64,000 nt of DNA from Tumebacillus permanentifrigoris (GCF_003148565.1 NZ_QGGL01000001.1:429792-493791); one strand, 5' to 3'. Shown: positions 1 through 8,509, numbered from the stretch's first letter. Notes: generated by a model from the sequence alone, not told the origin. Program-made: numbers and translations.

Positions 1-366
1 ACCGGTGCCGACTTCGCTGTCCGTCGCTTTGGTACGGCCAAAGAAGTCTTTTTGCTTCTGCAGGTTCGAGACCCCGACGATCGCCGGTTTTACTTTGTTG
101 ACCGCTTCCGTGATGCCCGTGTTGACGTTGACCGACATGTTGCTGACCGAACCCACCGACGTACCACCTGTCGTGGTCGCGTTGTGGTTGCTTGCACTGT
201 TGCCGTTCACTTCGATCACGTTCGCGTTGATCAGCTTCGGCACTATCACCAAAGTCGTACCCGAACCGATCACTGCCGAGACGAGTGCCACGGCGATCCA
301 GCTGGTCATGTTCCCGCCAGTCTTGCGTTTTGGTTTTGTTTCTTCAAAATCGTCGTAGTATCCCAT
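1..366 (-). CDS. htrA: HtrA/DegP-like membrane serine protease, N-terminal part
   Basis: Partial gene, cut by the left edge. The start ATG at 366 follows a GGGAGG ribosome site. The visible 122 residues show an acidic/basic cytoplasmic head (MGYYDDFEETKPKRK), one membrane segment at about residues 20-42, a Ser/Asn-rich extracytoplasmic linker, and the beginning of the trypsin-like domain (AVNKVKPAIVGVSN). This layout is typical of HtrA proteases that degrade misfolded proteins outside the membrane. The position downstream of walJ matches the htrC/yycK place in Bacillus, although a small gene on the other strand intervenes. The catalytic triad and PDZ domain lie outside the window, so activity cannot be judged. 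Confidence 0.85.
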   Translation of the reverse strand, partial: MGYYDDFEETKPKRKTGGNMTSWIAVALVSAVIGSGTTLVIVPKLINANVIEVNGNSASNHNATTTGGTSVGSVSNMSVNVNTGITEAVNKVKPAIVGVSNLQKQKDFFGRTKATDSEVGTG

Positions 367-424
367 ATCAAGAACCTCCCATTTGTAGGTGTCTGTCTAC
401 TCACCAGTATCGGTTGTTACTCTT

Positions 425-454
425 ATTATACAAACGTGTTGTGTTACTCCTCAA
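425..454 (-). promoter_or_regulatory. Predicted sigma-A promoter of htrA
   Basis: On the minus strand TTGAGG (449-454) and TATAAT (425-430) are separated by 18 bases. Transcription would start near 417, giving a leader of about 50 bases before the htrA start. The -10 is perfect and the -35 is weak. Confidence 0.5.
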
Positions 455-614
455 GGGTCAGGGTTGCCAATTCACAATCTGGTCACGACTATGTTGCGAC
501 ATTCTTCACACGTTTCTAATGAAATTCTAAGAGAAGGTATATTCTCCCTCCCCAATGGTCAGAATATCCAGTAGGCACGAACGAAACAAGTTCGGAACTT
601 TGGAGGGATCACTC

Positions 615-827
615 ATGAACCGACTGACCGGCCTCAGCGAGGTTGATATGATCGCGCAACTTGCGGATCTGAAGGAAGTGGATTACAAAAACACTCTCGT
701 TCTCACCGCGCTGGTGGAACTTCTGGTGGACAAGGGCATCCTGACCCGCCAAGAAGTCATCCAAAAAGCCCGTCAGCTCGATACTGATCTCTCGCTGGAA
801 CTGGATCGTTCGCTGTATGCCAACTAA
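615..827 (+). CDS. Small uncharacterised protein (70 aa)
   Basis: A 70-residue acidic, mostly helical protein (MNRLTGLSEVDMIAQL...LELDRSLYAN) with no cysteines, signal peptide or membrane segment. The start at 615 is chosen because GGAGGG lies eight bases upstream. A strong terminator directly follows, and the gene stands alone between the divergent htrA and the convergent walJ, which argues that it is expressed independently. I do not recognise a family. The short motif LVDKGILTRQEV resembles small helix-turn-helix or regulatory segments in other Firmicute microproteins, but no function can be given. Confidence 0.65.
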   Translation: MNRLTGLSEVDMIAQLADLKEVDYKNTLVLTALVELLVDKGILTRQEVIQKARQLDTDLSLELDRSLYAN

Positions 828-872
828 GCTGTGAAGCAGCTTGCTTTTGTCTCCCCCTTCTCTATATTGAAA

Positions 873-907
873 GCCCACCTCGTTCGCTTGAGGTGGGCCC
901 TTTTTTT
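873..907 (+). terminator. Intrinsic terminator after the 70-aa gene
   Basis: A nine-pair stem (GCCCACCTC/GAGGTGGGC) with an eight-base loop is followed by CC and seven T. It ends three bases before the convergent walJ stop codon. Confidence 0.85.
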
Positions 908-909
908 GG

Positions 910-1710
910 TTACATCCGCTTGATTGTTTGCATGGGGGTCGGCTTGTCTCGATAGGTGTCATGCAGCACGACATCCTGCCCGACGTTGAACCCGTTCTCT
1001 GTCAGAATGCCACGCACGGTGATCTCCGCGATCTCCGGCATGTTGTTGTCTGGACTCAGATGCGCCAAGTACACGTCCTGCGAGTTGCCCGACAAAACCT
1101 CCGTCAGCGTGTCCCCCGCCGTCTCGTTGGAGAGATGGCCTTTGTCGCCGAGGATGCGCTTCTTGACCGTCCACGGGTGCGGCCCGATCCGCAACATCTC
1201 CACATCATGGTTCGATTCAAAAATGAACGCATCCGCCCCAGCGATCGCGTCCCTGACCCGCGTGCTCACGTAGCCGAGGTCGGTCGCCAACGCCAACTTG
1301 GTCTCGCCTTGGTAGAAGCAAAAACCGACCGGCTCGCGGGCATCGTGCGAGATCGGGAACGGTTCAATTTTCAGGTCGCCAAAGCAAAGCGATTCTCCGA
1401 CGGTGAAGGTGTGTTGCTTCTCAACATTGATGTCGCCCACGTACTTCTCCATGCCTTCCCACGTGCCCGAGGTGGCGTAGACGTCCAAGTCTTGCTTGCG
1501 CGACATCACGCCAACTCCGCGCACGTGATCGGAATGTTCGTGGGTGACGAGCAGGGCGCTGATTTTTTTCGCGTCTGCCCCGATCTCCGCCAAGGCGTTG
1601 GTGATCTGCTTGCCACTGACACCCGCATCGATCAACACGGCGGTCTCTTCGGTTTCCACATAGATCGCATTGCCCGTACTGCCGCTTGCCAAAACGCTAA
1701 AGCGTATCAA
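910..1710 (-). CDS. walJ: WalJ/YycJ metallo-beta-lactamase-fold hydrolase
   Basis: A 266-residue MBL-fold protein with the metal-binding motif HEHSDH at residues 57-62, a further histidine in EPFPISHDA, and the distal FESNHD and AHLSPDNN motifs. The length fits YycJ of Bacillus. The family is the last member of the walRK operon in many Firmicutes. It is reported to be a DNA exonuclease affecting co-ordination of cell division with replication, and its link to WalRK signalling is genetic. The gene follows yycI by about 40 bases on the same strand. The protein is cytoplasmic with no signal peptide. Confidence 0.92.
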   Translation of the reverse strand: MIRFSVLASGSTGNAIYVETEETAVLIDAGVSGKQITNALAEIGADAKKISALLVTHEHSDHVRGVGVMSRKQDLDVYATSGTWEGMEKYVGDINVEKQHTFTVGESLCFGDLKIEPFPISHDAREPVGFCFYQGETKLALATDLGYVSTRVRDAIAGADAFIFESNHDVEMLRIGPHPWTVKKRILGDKGHLSNETAGDTLTEVLSGNSQDVYLAHLSPDNNMPEIAEITVRGILTENGFNVGQDVVLHDTYRDKPTPMQTIKRM

Positions 1711-1749
1711 CCGCTGTTCCTCCCACTACCTCTGTCTCTCTCAGGTGTT

Positions 1750-2619
1750 CTAAGGTGTTCCTTTTTCCACTTGTCCGGTGAAGGCGTTGACGTAGTAGAC
1801 TTTCTGGTCGGTGACGATCCGCCACATCGGCCAGAGGTACCACACATCCGCGTCGTCGTAATTCGGGCTGTAGTAGCCTAGCTTGATATCGTGTATGGCG
1901 ACCGGTTCCTTGACGTTCATCAAGCTCCCCGGGTCGAGTGACTCTGCAACTGCACGCAACGCGGAGATCGCAGACAGCACGCGCTGTCCGCCCTCTTGCT
2001 CCACTCCGACTTCCAATGCCTTCTGATTATAGCCCACGATCTCCGAATTTTGAAGATGGACTTCCAGCAGCGCGGAGAAAACCGGATACTTCTGGTAACT
2101 TTGCAGGTAGCGAATCACGGTGCGATCATGGTTGACGATGTCCTCGCGATACAGATCTTGGTGCCAGATGGTCTTGTCGATTTTCGCAAGCACTGCGCTC
2201 CCGAGCTTCGGAGAATTCAGATCTCCCTCCACATGGCGCGAAGGGAGATAGCGCATCGTGAAAAATCCATTCCCCGTGACTCCGAATTCGCCGTAGTTGG
2301 TTTTGAACTTCATCGTGCCCTTGCTCTTGTCATCCTCCACCAGTTTCGCCCCGCTCAACGTGTCGCGGGCGATGTCGGTCACGAGCGCTTTGGGGTGGCT
2401 CGCCTGCACGAAGTGCATCGTCGGCGTCTCGCGCGGCACTTCCGTTTGCAGCGTCATCTTGCGTTCCGACAGCACATCCTTCAGTTCCGTCAATTGCGCG
2501 GTGAACGATTGGACGTACTCGGCCGCCTCCCGCTGTGCATTGTAATACTGGGTGCCGAGCAGCAAGTCGAGGAGCAGGAAGGTGATGATGAAGTACGTTT
2601 TCGCCTTACTCCAATCCAT
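1750..2619 (-). CDS. yycI: YycI-like regulator of WalK
   Basis: A 289-residue bitopic protein starting MDWSKAKTYFIITFLLLD. The start at 2619 is preferred over in-frame starts further upstream because it puts the single membrane anchor at residues 8-26 directly at the N-terminus, as in YycI. It overlaps the end of yycH by 14 bases, implying translational coupling. In Bacillus, YycH and YycI are extracytoplasmic proteins anchored beside the WalK kinase that adjust its activity. The C-terminal region (DVWYLWPMWRI...YYVNAFTGQVE) matches the two-lobed YycI fold with its PepSY-like repeats. This assignment is from sequence order plus visible topology. Confidence 0.88.
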   Translation of the reverse strand: MDWSKAKTYFIITFLLLDLLLGTQYYNAQREAAEYVQSFTAQLTELKDVLSERKMTLQTEVPRETPTMHFVQASHPKALVTDIARDTLSGAKLVEDDKSKGTMKFKTNYGEFGVTGNGFFTMRYLPSRHVEGDLNSPKLGSAVLAKIDKTIWHQDLYREDIVNHDRTVIRYLQSYQKYPVFSALLEVHLQNSEIVGYNQKALEVGVEQEGGQRVLSAISALRAVAESLDPGSLMNVKEPVAIHDIKLGYYSPNYDDADVWYLWPMWRIVTDQKVYYVNAFTGQVEKGTP

Positions 2620-3991
2620 ACAACATCCCCTCCTCGCTGCGCAGTCGCTCTCCGGTGGTCGCATCGAACATGCCGATCCGTCGATCTGGCGCTTGTTCTA
2701 CTACCCACACGGGATGCAGGCTGGAGATCTGGTCGCGCGGGTCGCCGATCAGATACGCCAGGTAGACGTTGGTGATGCGGTTGCGATCCAGCCACACGCT
2801 CTGCTCGACCAGTTTCAGCAACTCTGGCCCCGAGATGATCTCCACCCGTTTGTCAGAGTAGGCTTTGACGACGCTGTATTGCGAACGCCGCATCTGGGCG
2901 ACTTCGTTGCGGTAGAGGCTGATGTCGATCGTACAGAGGTCTCCGATGACGGGCAGGCCGTTTTGATAAGGACGGAACACGTAGTCGTGGATGTCCTTTT
3001 TGTCAGCGCCCATGCTCGTGGTGTCAAGTTCGTGGAGCAGAACGGACCCGGTAAAACCTCCATGTTCGTTCACGAAGTTCGTCGCTCGCACCACCACGTA
3101 CTCACCATCAGAGCGGCGGACAGAGGTGCGGTCGACCGCCAAGTTGCGGTACTCGATGATCTTGTCCAGCGCCCCGACACGCACAGAGCGGCTGCCATCG
3201 GTCACAATCTGCGAACCGTCCTTCTCCAAAACCCGCGATGTCAACGATTTGTCGAGGAAAAAGGAATCGACCAGCGATTGGTTGTGCGTCTCCAAATTCA
3301 ACTCCAGCGCGTAGTTTTGCAAGGAGATGGCGTTCAAGGGCAAGTAGAAGTTTTTGTGGATGCTCTGGCCGAACATCCCGTAGGCCGGAGCGCTTCGCCC
3401 CACTTCCAGCAGTTTGTTCATCCGATCCCGCGGCATCTCGACGCGCGCGATGTAGTTGCGGCCGTCTGGTCCTCCGTAGATCAAGGCGTGAAAATCCGCT
3501 TCCTCCGGCAGATGGAACAGGTAGATCGACTGGACCTGCATCGCAGGGTCGATCTGCGTGTTGAACTTCAACAACCCCGAATCACCCAGCGTAGGCGCCG
3601 GCAGCGTCGCATCAAAATCGAGCTGGAAACCCGGCAACTCATTGATGATCTTGCGCCACTCCGCCTCGCCGTAGTCGTTGGTCAGGACGGTTTCAAAAAA
3701 CGTGGACTTGTGCAACAGGTCCATCGCCTCGACATAACTGGGTTGCCCGGGAACGAAAACGGTGTGCTTTTGCTCCCCAAAGTGCAACACGATGTCACGT
3801 GGGTTGGTCACCGATTCGAAGGAACGGTAGAAACTCGGGTCACTGATTCCGATGTTGCTCGCGTACTGCGGTTGGTCGTCGGTCGCTTCGTATTGCGGCG
3901 TGTTGCTCCAGATGCCCAGTGAGAACAGCAGGGAAATCAGGACGAGGGCGGCCAGCGCGACGTTTTTGATGGGTTCTCTCATCTGCTTCAT
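2606..3991 (-). CDS. yycH: YycH-like regulator of WalK
   Basis: A 461-residue protein with one N-terminal membrane anchor at about residues 10-28 (NVALAALVLISLLFSLG) and a long extracytoplasmic part. The length fits YycH. The start ATG shares bases with the walK stop codon (ATGA overlap), and its 3' end overlaps yycI, so kinase, YycH and YycI are translated as a coupled set. In Bacillus, YycH acts with YycI in a membrane complex with WalK. The C-terminal segment (HPVWVVEQAPDRRIGMFDATTGERLRSEE, positions near 2640-2730) resembles a PepSY-type module. Confidence 0.9.
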   Translation of the reverse strand: MKQMREPIKNVALAALVLISLLFSLGIWSNTPQYEATDDQPQYASNIGISDPSFYRSFESVTNPRDIVLHFGEQKHTVFVPGQPSYVEAMDLLHKSTFFETVLTNDYGEAEWRKIINELPGFQLDFDATLPAPTLGDSGLLKFNTQIDPAMQVQSIYLFHLPEEADFHALIYGGPDGRNYIARVEMPRDRMNKLLEVGRSAPAYGMFGQSIHKNFYLPLNAISLQNYALELNLETHNQSLVDSFFLDKSLTSRVLEKDGSQIVTDGSRSVRVGALDKIIEYRNLAVDRTSVRRSDGEYVVVRATNFVNEHGGFTGSVLLHELDTTSMGADKKDIHDYVFRPYQNGLPVIGDLCTIDISLYRNEVAQMRRSQYSVVKAYSDKRVEIISGPELLKLVEQSVWLDRNRITNVYLAYLIGDPRDQISSLHPVWVVEQAPDRRIGMFDATTGERLRSEEGMLYGLE

Positions 3992-5778
3992 GCGCCGTTC
4001 CCTCCTGTCGCGACAGGCAAGGTGAAGGAAACCGCTGTGCCCTGTCCTTCTTCGCTGTCGATTTGGATCTGGCCGCCATGCGCTTCGACGATCTGCCGGG
4101 CGATCGACAGGCCCAATCCGGTGCCGCCCATCACACGCGAACGCGCTTTGTCCACGCGATAGAAGCGGTTGAAGATCTGCGGCAGGTCTTCCTTGGGAAT
4201 CCCCATCCCCGTGTCGACCACTTGGACGAGGATGAACTTGCCGCTGGGGCGGTAGGCGATCACGCGAATCCGCCCACCGTCTTGGGTGTATTTGATGGCG
4301 TTCGAGATCAGGTTGTCAAACACTTGGTCGAGCTTGTCAGCGTCGACATTGACGGTGAGCGTCGTTGGCACTTCGAACGCAAGCGACACTTCGCGGCGCT
4401 GCAATTGCATGGCGAAGCGGAAGCAAGCGTTTTGCACCAGTTCGCGCAGGTTGTGCTGGGTGAACTTCCACGATTCCCGACCGGAGTCGAGGCGGGAAAG
4501 TTGCAGCAAGTCAGACACCATGCGCACCATCCGATCGGTCTCAGTGTGGATGACCGACAGAAACTTGCGGGCATGGTTCGGAGATTCGATCGCCCCGTCC
4601 TCAAGCGCTTCGATGTAGCTTTTGATCGTGGTCAGCGGTGTGCGAATCTCATGGGAAACGTTGGCGACAAAGTCGCGCCGCGCACGATCCTCTCGCTCCT
4701 GTTCGGTGACGTCGCGCAGGACGATGACCGCCCCACGCTCCTCCCCCGCCCCGCGAAAGGGTGCGGTGTACGCGTGCAGGATGCGCCCAGACGTTCCGCC
4801 GAGCGTGAATTCATGCTCGCCGCTCATCAAATTGGCAGAATCGGTTTCATCGTCTTGCAAAACGATCACCGAGTTCATCGACATGTTCAGCAACTGGTCC
4901 GGTTCATCGGCTCCCAGCAGTTTGGCGGCAGCGGCGTTGGCGAGCAGGATGCGGTAATCCGCCCCGATTGCAACGACACCGTCCGACATGTGCTCAAGGA
5001 TCGCTTCGAGTTTGTCCTTCTCCTGTGCGTTTTCCTTGAGAGCTTCCCGCAGGCGGCGGCTGAGCGTGTTGAACATCTCGCCCAGTTGCCCGATCTCATC
5101 GTCGCTTCGAATCGAGACTTCCTGTTCAAAGTCACCGCGGGCCATCGCGCCCGCTTTTTTCGTGATCTCGACGATGGGGTGTGTGATCGTGCGGGAGAGC
5201 AAGATGATCAAAAACGCCGTCAACAGCACGGCGATCCCCGTGCCGGTGTAGAAAATCACGGTGATGTCGCGGATCGTCTGGTAGACGGACGACAGCGGTG
5301 CGATGCAGTAGACGACACCGAGCGTTTGCTTGCCTTTTTTGACGGGCAGCGAGAGGTAGAGATAGCGCTGCCCGTTTTTCGGATCGACTTTGATCGTCTC
5401 GACGCGTGTGCCCAACAAGGCGCGTGTGACTTCAGTCTGGAGACTTTTCTGCCCGATGAAGGACTTGTTGCCCGACGTGGCGAGCAGGATCGAGTTGGAA
5501 TTGATGACGTTGATCTCCGCCCCCGCTACGTTGGCAAACGAGTCTGCGAGATAGTCGAGGTCGAGCGTACTGTCATGTTGGCCACCGTTGTCACTCAGGT
5601 AGCGCGGCAGGACGTCGGTGAGGACGAGCGCTTGCCCGCTGACTTTTTCTTGGAATGAGTTTAGGAAATGTTCGTTGACGCGCTGGATGAAGTAAAAGCC
5701 GATGACTTGGATCGCCACGAGGATGACCAACAGGTACATCAGCACCAGCTTCCATTGAATGCTGCGTACAAACCGCAA
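3988..5778 (-). CDS. walK: WalK sensor histidine kinase
   Basis: A 596-residue kinase of the usual WalK length. Visible order: membrane segment at 12-32, extracytoplasmic Cache-like loop at about 33-172, second membrane segment at 173-195, HAMP at about 197-250, PAS at about 255-365, and a HisKA H-box with the phosphorylated histidine at 376 (VSHEIRTP). The HATPase domain follows with N-box (DNLISNAIKYT), G1 (DTGMGIP), F-box (FNRFYRVD) and G2 (GGTGLGLSIA). It senses cell-wall status and phosphorylates WalR to control peptidoglycan hydrolases. walR lies six bases upstream on the same transcript. Confidence 0.97.
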   Translation of the reverse strand: MRFVRSIQWKLVLMYLLVILVAIQVIGFYFIQRVNEHFLNSFQEKVSGQALVLTDVLPRYLSDNGGQHDSTLDLDYLADSFANVAGAEINVINSNSILLATSGNKSFIGQKSLQTEVTRALLGTRVETIKVDPKNGQRYLYLSLPVKKGKQTLGVVYCIAPLSSVYQTIRDITVIFYTGTGIAVLLTAFLIILLSRTITHPIVEITKKAGAMARGDFEQEVSIRSDDEIGQLGEMFNTLSRRLREALKENAQEKDKLEAILEHMSDGVVAIGADYRILLANAAAAKLLGADEPDQLLNMSMNSVIVLQDDETDSANLMSGEHEFTLGGTSGRILHAYTAPFRGAGEERGAVIVLRDVTEQEREDRARRDFVANVSHEIRTPLTTIKSYIEALEDGAIESPNHARKFLSVIHTETDRMVRMVSDLLQLSRLDSGRESWKFTQHNLRELVQNACFRFAMQLQRREVSLAFEVPTTLTVNVDADKLDQVFDNLISNAIKYTQDGGRIRVIAYRPSGKFILVQVVDTGMGIPKEDLPQIFNRFYRVDKARSRVMGGTGLGLSIARQIVEAHGGQIQIDSEEGQGTAVSFTLPVATGGNGA

Positions 5779-5784
5779 GCAGGT

Positions 5785-6474
5785 CTACCTCCTCAGCGTG
5801 TAGCCCACGCCACGGCGGGTCAGGATGTATTCCGGGTTGCTCGGGTCGTCCTCGATCTTCTCGCGCAGACGGCGGATCGTGACGTCGACGGTTCGCACAT
5901 CACCGAAGTAGTCATAGCCCCAGACTTCCTGCAGGAGTTGTTCGCGGGTCAGCACCGTGCCCCGGTGTTTGATCAGGTGGACGAGCAGTTCAAATTCGCG
6001 GTGCGTGAGGTCGAGATTGACATCATGCTTGCGAACTTCATATGTGCCCGTGTCGATGACGAGATCTCCGACCGTCCACTTCGGTTTTTGGTCGCTGCGG
6101 GCCGTGTCCGGTTGTTGGCGGCGCAGGTTGGCTTTGACGCGCGCCATCAGTTCCCGGTTGGAAAACGGCTTGGTGACGTAGTCATCCGCGCCGATTTCTA
6201 GACCCAGCACTTTGTCGATCTCCGTGTCCCGTGCGGTGAGCATGATGATCGGGACGCTTGAGAAGGTGCGGATCTCTTGGCAGACGGCAAAGCCGTCTTT
6301 TTTCGGAAGCATGATGTCGAGCAGGATCAGGTCGGGCGTTTCAGCAGATGCTTTGTCGACCGCCTCTTGCCCGTCATGTGCCAGCACCACGCTGTAGCCT
6401 TCTTTTTCAAGGGAAAATTTCAAAATATCTGCAATCGGAAGCTCGTCGTCGACGACGAGGATCTTGTAGTCCAT
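5785..6474 (-). CDS. walR: WalR response regulator
   Basis: A 229-residue OmpR/PhoB-type regulator: a receiver domain with acidic pocket VVDDE, phosphoacceptor Asp53 ([11 protein letters not shown]) and the later Lys in [11 protein letters not shown]-terminal winged helix at about 130-229 ends GVGYTLRR. The start [10 protein letters not shown] at 6474 is fixed by GGAGGTGACT just upstream. The longer in-frame extension lacks a ribosome site. It heads the walR-walK-yycH-yycI-walJ operon, essential in most low-GC Firmicutes for cell-wall turnover. Confidence 0.97.
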   Translation of the reverse strand: MDYKILVVDDELPIADILKFSLEKEGYSVVLAHDGQEAVDKASAETPDLILLDIMLPKKDGFAVCQEIRTFSSVPIIMLTARDTEIDKVLGLEIGADDYVTKPFSNRELMARVKANLRRQQPDTARSDQKPKWTVGDLVIDTGTYEVRKHDVNLDLTHREFELLVHLIKHRGTVLTREQLLQEVWGYDYFGDVRTVDVTIRRLREKIEDDPSNPEYILTRRGVGYTLRR

Positions 6475-6554
6475 GAATGAAGTCACCTCCACCTCGTATT
6501 GTAGCATATTTGGCACTTCTGCTTCGTCGGGGAATGCAGTAGGATAGGGTTATT

Positions 6555-6566
6555 GGAAACGTTTCC
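6555..6566. promoter_or_regulatory. cre-like / LacI-family palindrome
   Basis: GGAAACGTTTCC is a perfect 12-base palindrome with the central CG of LacI/CcpA operators, in the context TTGGAAACGTTTCCG. It matches 13 of 15 positions of the CcpA cre consensus. It lies 24 bases before the MFS gene start, where binding would block transcription. Confidence 0.5.
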
Positions 6567-6590
6567 GGTTGGAAAAGAGGAGGTTTGGGA

Positions 6591-7790
6591 ATGGAGCGGG
6601 AGTCTCGGTTGTACCTGTTGATGATGGCGCTTTATACGTTCGGAAGTACAATGTCGGGTCTCTTCATCAATGTATTCATTTGGAAGCTGCATTCGTCGTT
6701 TACCCTGTTGGCGATCTATAGCATGATCTATTCGCTGGTGGTGGTGTTGAGTTTTCCGCTCTGTGCGCGGTTGGCGCGGCGGCGGTCACCGATGGCGAGT
6801 CTGCGGTTGGGCATCCTCTGTTTCATCCTGACGTATGCGATGGTGCTGTATTTGAAGGAAGCGTCCGGCGACTTCATCTGCCTGATCGGGTTTGGGATCG
6901 GGCTTGGGTCGAGCTTTTTCGCGATCGGGATGCACATGCAGGCGCTCGATAGCACGCGGGATGCGGGACGCGACCGCTTTTTGTACCTGAGCAATCTGTT
7001 GAACAGTTTGGCAGGGATTGCGGCTCCGTTGGTGTCCGGGCTGTTGATCGATCGCTTGGAGGGGATGACCGGGTACTACTTGGTGTTCACGACGACGCTG
7101 ATCTGGTATCTGCTCGCCGTGCTGGTCTCGATGCGGATCAAGGGCAAGTTTATCGCCAAGCAGTCCCAGCTCTGGAACGTCTGGAAAAAACCCACGCGCG
7201 AGTGGCGCGGGATGTACTGGATCACGATGGGCTCGGGATTTGTCGAGGGTGTGTACCAGACGATTTTGATTACGATGATGGGGTATGCGATTTTGAAAAG
7301 CGAACTGTCGCTGGGCGGCATCACGACTTTCGCAGCGGTGGTTTCGGTGCTGACCTCCCTCGTGCTGTCCAAGGTGTCGCGGCCGGAGTATCGGTTTCGG
7401 ATCTACGCGCTGGGGGCGCTGTTGGTTTGCGTGTCCTCGGTGTGGTTGAGTTTGCAGATGGCGTTTGCGGCGCTGGTGGTGTATACGGTGCTCGCGAATG
7501 TGGGGATGAATTTGATCTCGACGTCCTTTTACGCGTGGACGTATGCGTCGTTTGAGAAGGACCCGGAGTATGAGGCGCGGCGGTTGGATTACGTCGTGAT
7601 CCGCGAGATCCCGCTGGGAGTCGGACGCTCGATTGGGCTGGTGGTGTTCCTGTTGTTGCAGTATTACGTGCAAGGGAATGTGCTGGCGGTGAGTTTTGCG
7701 GTGTTTGGCTCGGTGTTTGTGTTGATGATTCCGTTTTTGCGGGGGATTTGGAGGGAGCCGGAAAAAACACCTAGACCTGTGCAGGTCTAG
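6591..7790 (+). CDS. MFS transporter, 12-TM type
   Basis: A 399-residue, strongly hydrophobic protein with about ten to twelve predicted membrane helices and the MFS loop signature region LCARLARRRSP after helix 2. It starts at ATG 6591 behind AGAGGAGG; a TTG six bases upstream is too close to that site. The substrate cannot be told from sequence. A CcpA/LacI-type palindrome just upstream of the start hints at carbon-source control, and so perhaps at sugar or metabolite transport rather than drug efflux. It diverges from walR and its stop codon lies inside the terminator stem that follows. Confidence 0.85.
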   Translation: MERESRLYLLMMALYTFGSTMSGLFINVFIWKLHSSFTLLAIYSMIYSLVVVLSFPLCARLARRRSPMASLRLGILCFILTYAMVLYLKEASGDFICLIGFGIGLGSSFFAIGMHMQALDSTRDAGRDRFLYLSNLLNSLAGIAAPLVSGLLIDRLEGMTGYYLVFTTTLIWYLLAVLVSMRIKGKFIAKQSQLWNVWKKPTREWRGMYWITMGSGFVEGVYQTILITMMGYAILKSELSLGGITTFAAVVSVLTSLVLSKVSRPEYRFRIYALGALLVCVSSVWLSLQMAFAALVVYTVLANVGMNLISTSFYAWTYASFEKDPEYEARRLDYVVIREIPLGVGRSIGLVVFLLLQYYVQGNVLAVSFAVFGSVFVLMIPFLRGIWREPEKTPRPVQV

Positions 7791-7799
7791 GTGTTTTTT
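7762..7799 (+). terminator. Intrinsic terminator of the MFS gene
   Basis: A long stem (AAAAAACACCTAGACCT with its complement, loop GTGC) ends in six T. The stem contains the MFS stop codon (7788-7790). The A-rich 5' arm would also allow function on the other strand. Confidence 0.85.
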
Positions 7800-7806
7800 C
7801 TAGTCT

Positions 7807-7841
7807 AAAAAATGCCCCTGCGTGCTGTGCTCGCAGGGGCA
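7807..7841 (-). terminator. Terminator of the peroxide-defence operon
   Basis: A ten-pair stem TGCCCCTGCG/CGCAGGGGCA (7813-7822, 7832-7841) is followed on the minus strand by a run of six T (7807-7812). It lies 95 bases beyond the stop of the peroxiredoxin-like gene. Confidence 0.85.
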
Positions 7842-7935
7842 ACTCCGTATCATACGGTGAGCTGTTCAATTGACCAAGTTAGGGACAAATCTCTAGATTA
7901 TGATAATCCGACTAATTTAGTTTGTCAACTCGGAA

Positions 7936-8481
7936 TTAGGAAAGCGCGGCGCGAACTTGCTCGATCGTGGCATGGTCGCCAGGGGTTTCGTCGATGTGCT
8001 TCCAGAGGACGTTGCCCTTGCGGTCGAACAGCCAAGTGCCGCCTTGCTGGTAGATGTCGGAGGTCTTCATGGATTCGTTGACGACTTCGAGCTTGTTGGC
8101 TTCCTTGGGCTTGAAGTCCTTCATCCGGCCGATGACAAAACCGAGGGCTGCCATGCCGAGCAGTTTCCACTTGGGCATGACGTTGTGCCCCAGACCTTCG
8201 AAGGCGTGCTGTTCTGGGTCTCCCAGCACTTCAAACGGATACGGTCCATACGCATCGATGTACTTGGCGATCAGCGAGCCGGCTGCCGGTGTGATGGCGA
8301 TGATTCCAACATTTTGACGAGTGATCTCGTCGGCGGACTCACGCAACTGCGCGAGATACTCTCGGCAAAGCGGTCAGCCGAGGTGACGGACGAAGGCAAC
8401 GAGCGTGCGGTCGTGTGACGAGAGGACCTCGTCGAGCGTGACTTGACGACCTTCTACTTGGGTATCTAGGGTGTAGTTCAT
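7936..8481 (-). CDS. Peroxiredoxin-like (AhpC/TSA) protein with in-frame UGA at the redox cysteine; candidate selenoprotein
   Basis: One reading frame of 181 sense codons interrupted only by TGA at 8374-8376 (codon 36). Upstream it reads VAFVRHLG and downstream PLCREYLAQL in the same frame, so the site is G-[UGA]-P-L-C-R-E. Peroxiredoxin-like proteins of the PRXL2/AhpC-TSA type normally read RHFGCPFCRE here, with the first Cys catalytic. Start ATG 8481 has AAGGAGCT upstream. The rest (residues 37-181) is intact, with no second stop or frame slip. It is the last gene of a gpx-ohrR operon, so a peroxide-reducing role fits. Reading UGA as selenocysteine is an inference. A nonsense mutation or sequencing error (TGC or TGT to TGA) would look the same and would make this a pseudogene. 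Confidence 0.7.
8342..8372 (-). promoter_or_regulatory. Possible bacterial SECIS-like hairpin after the in-frame UGA
   Basis: In the mRNA the bases after UGA can fold as an outer CGC/GCG pairing, a short internal loop, and an inner perfect stem CGAGA-GUA-UCUCG. The three-base apical loop starts with G then U, 15 bases past the UGA. Bacterial SECIS elements are a stem with a G among the first two loop bases, usually about 16-37 bases from the UGA, so this is at the short limit. Folding was judged by eye. Confidence 0.35.
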
Positions 8482-8509
8482 AGCTGTCAGCTCCTTGGGC
8501 CTTGTCGGG

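Noticed and set aside
4063-5658. Long open frame on the plus strand opposite walK, and similar ones opposite the BcsB-like, lonC and purA genes
   Set aside because: They lie wholly antisense to well-supported genes, have no ribosome sites and encode Arg/His-rich, low-complexity products typical of antisense frames in GC-rich DNA.
8374-8376. Reading the in-frame TGA as the end of a short gene followed by a separate gene starting at TTG 8346
   Set aside because: The two halves are one continuous frame and together match one peroxiredoxin-like domain. The second half has no ribosome site or normal start codon, and the UGA falls exactly on the redox Cys. Selenocysteine or a point mutation explains it better.
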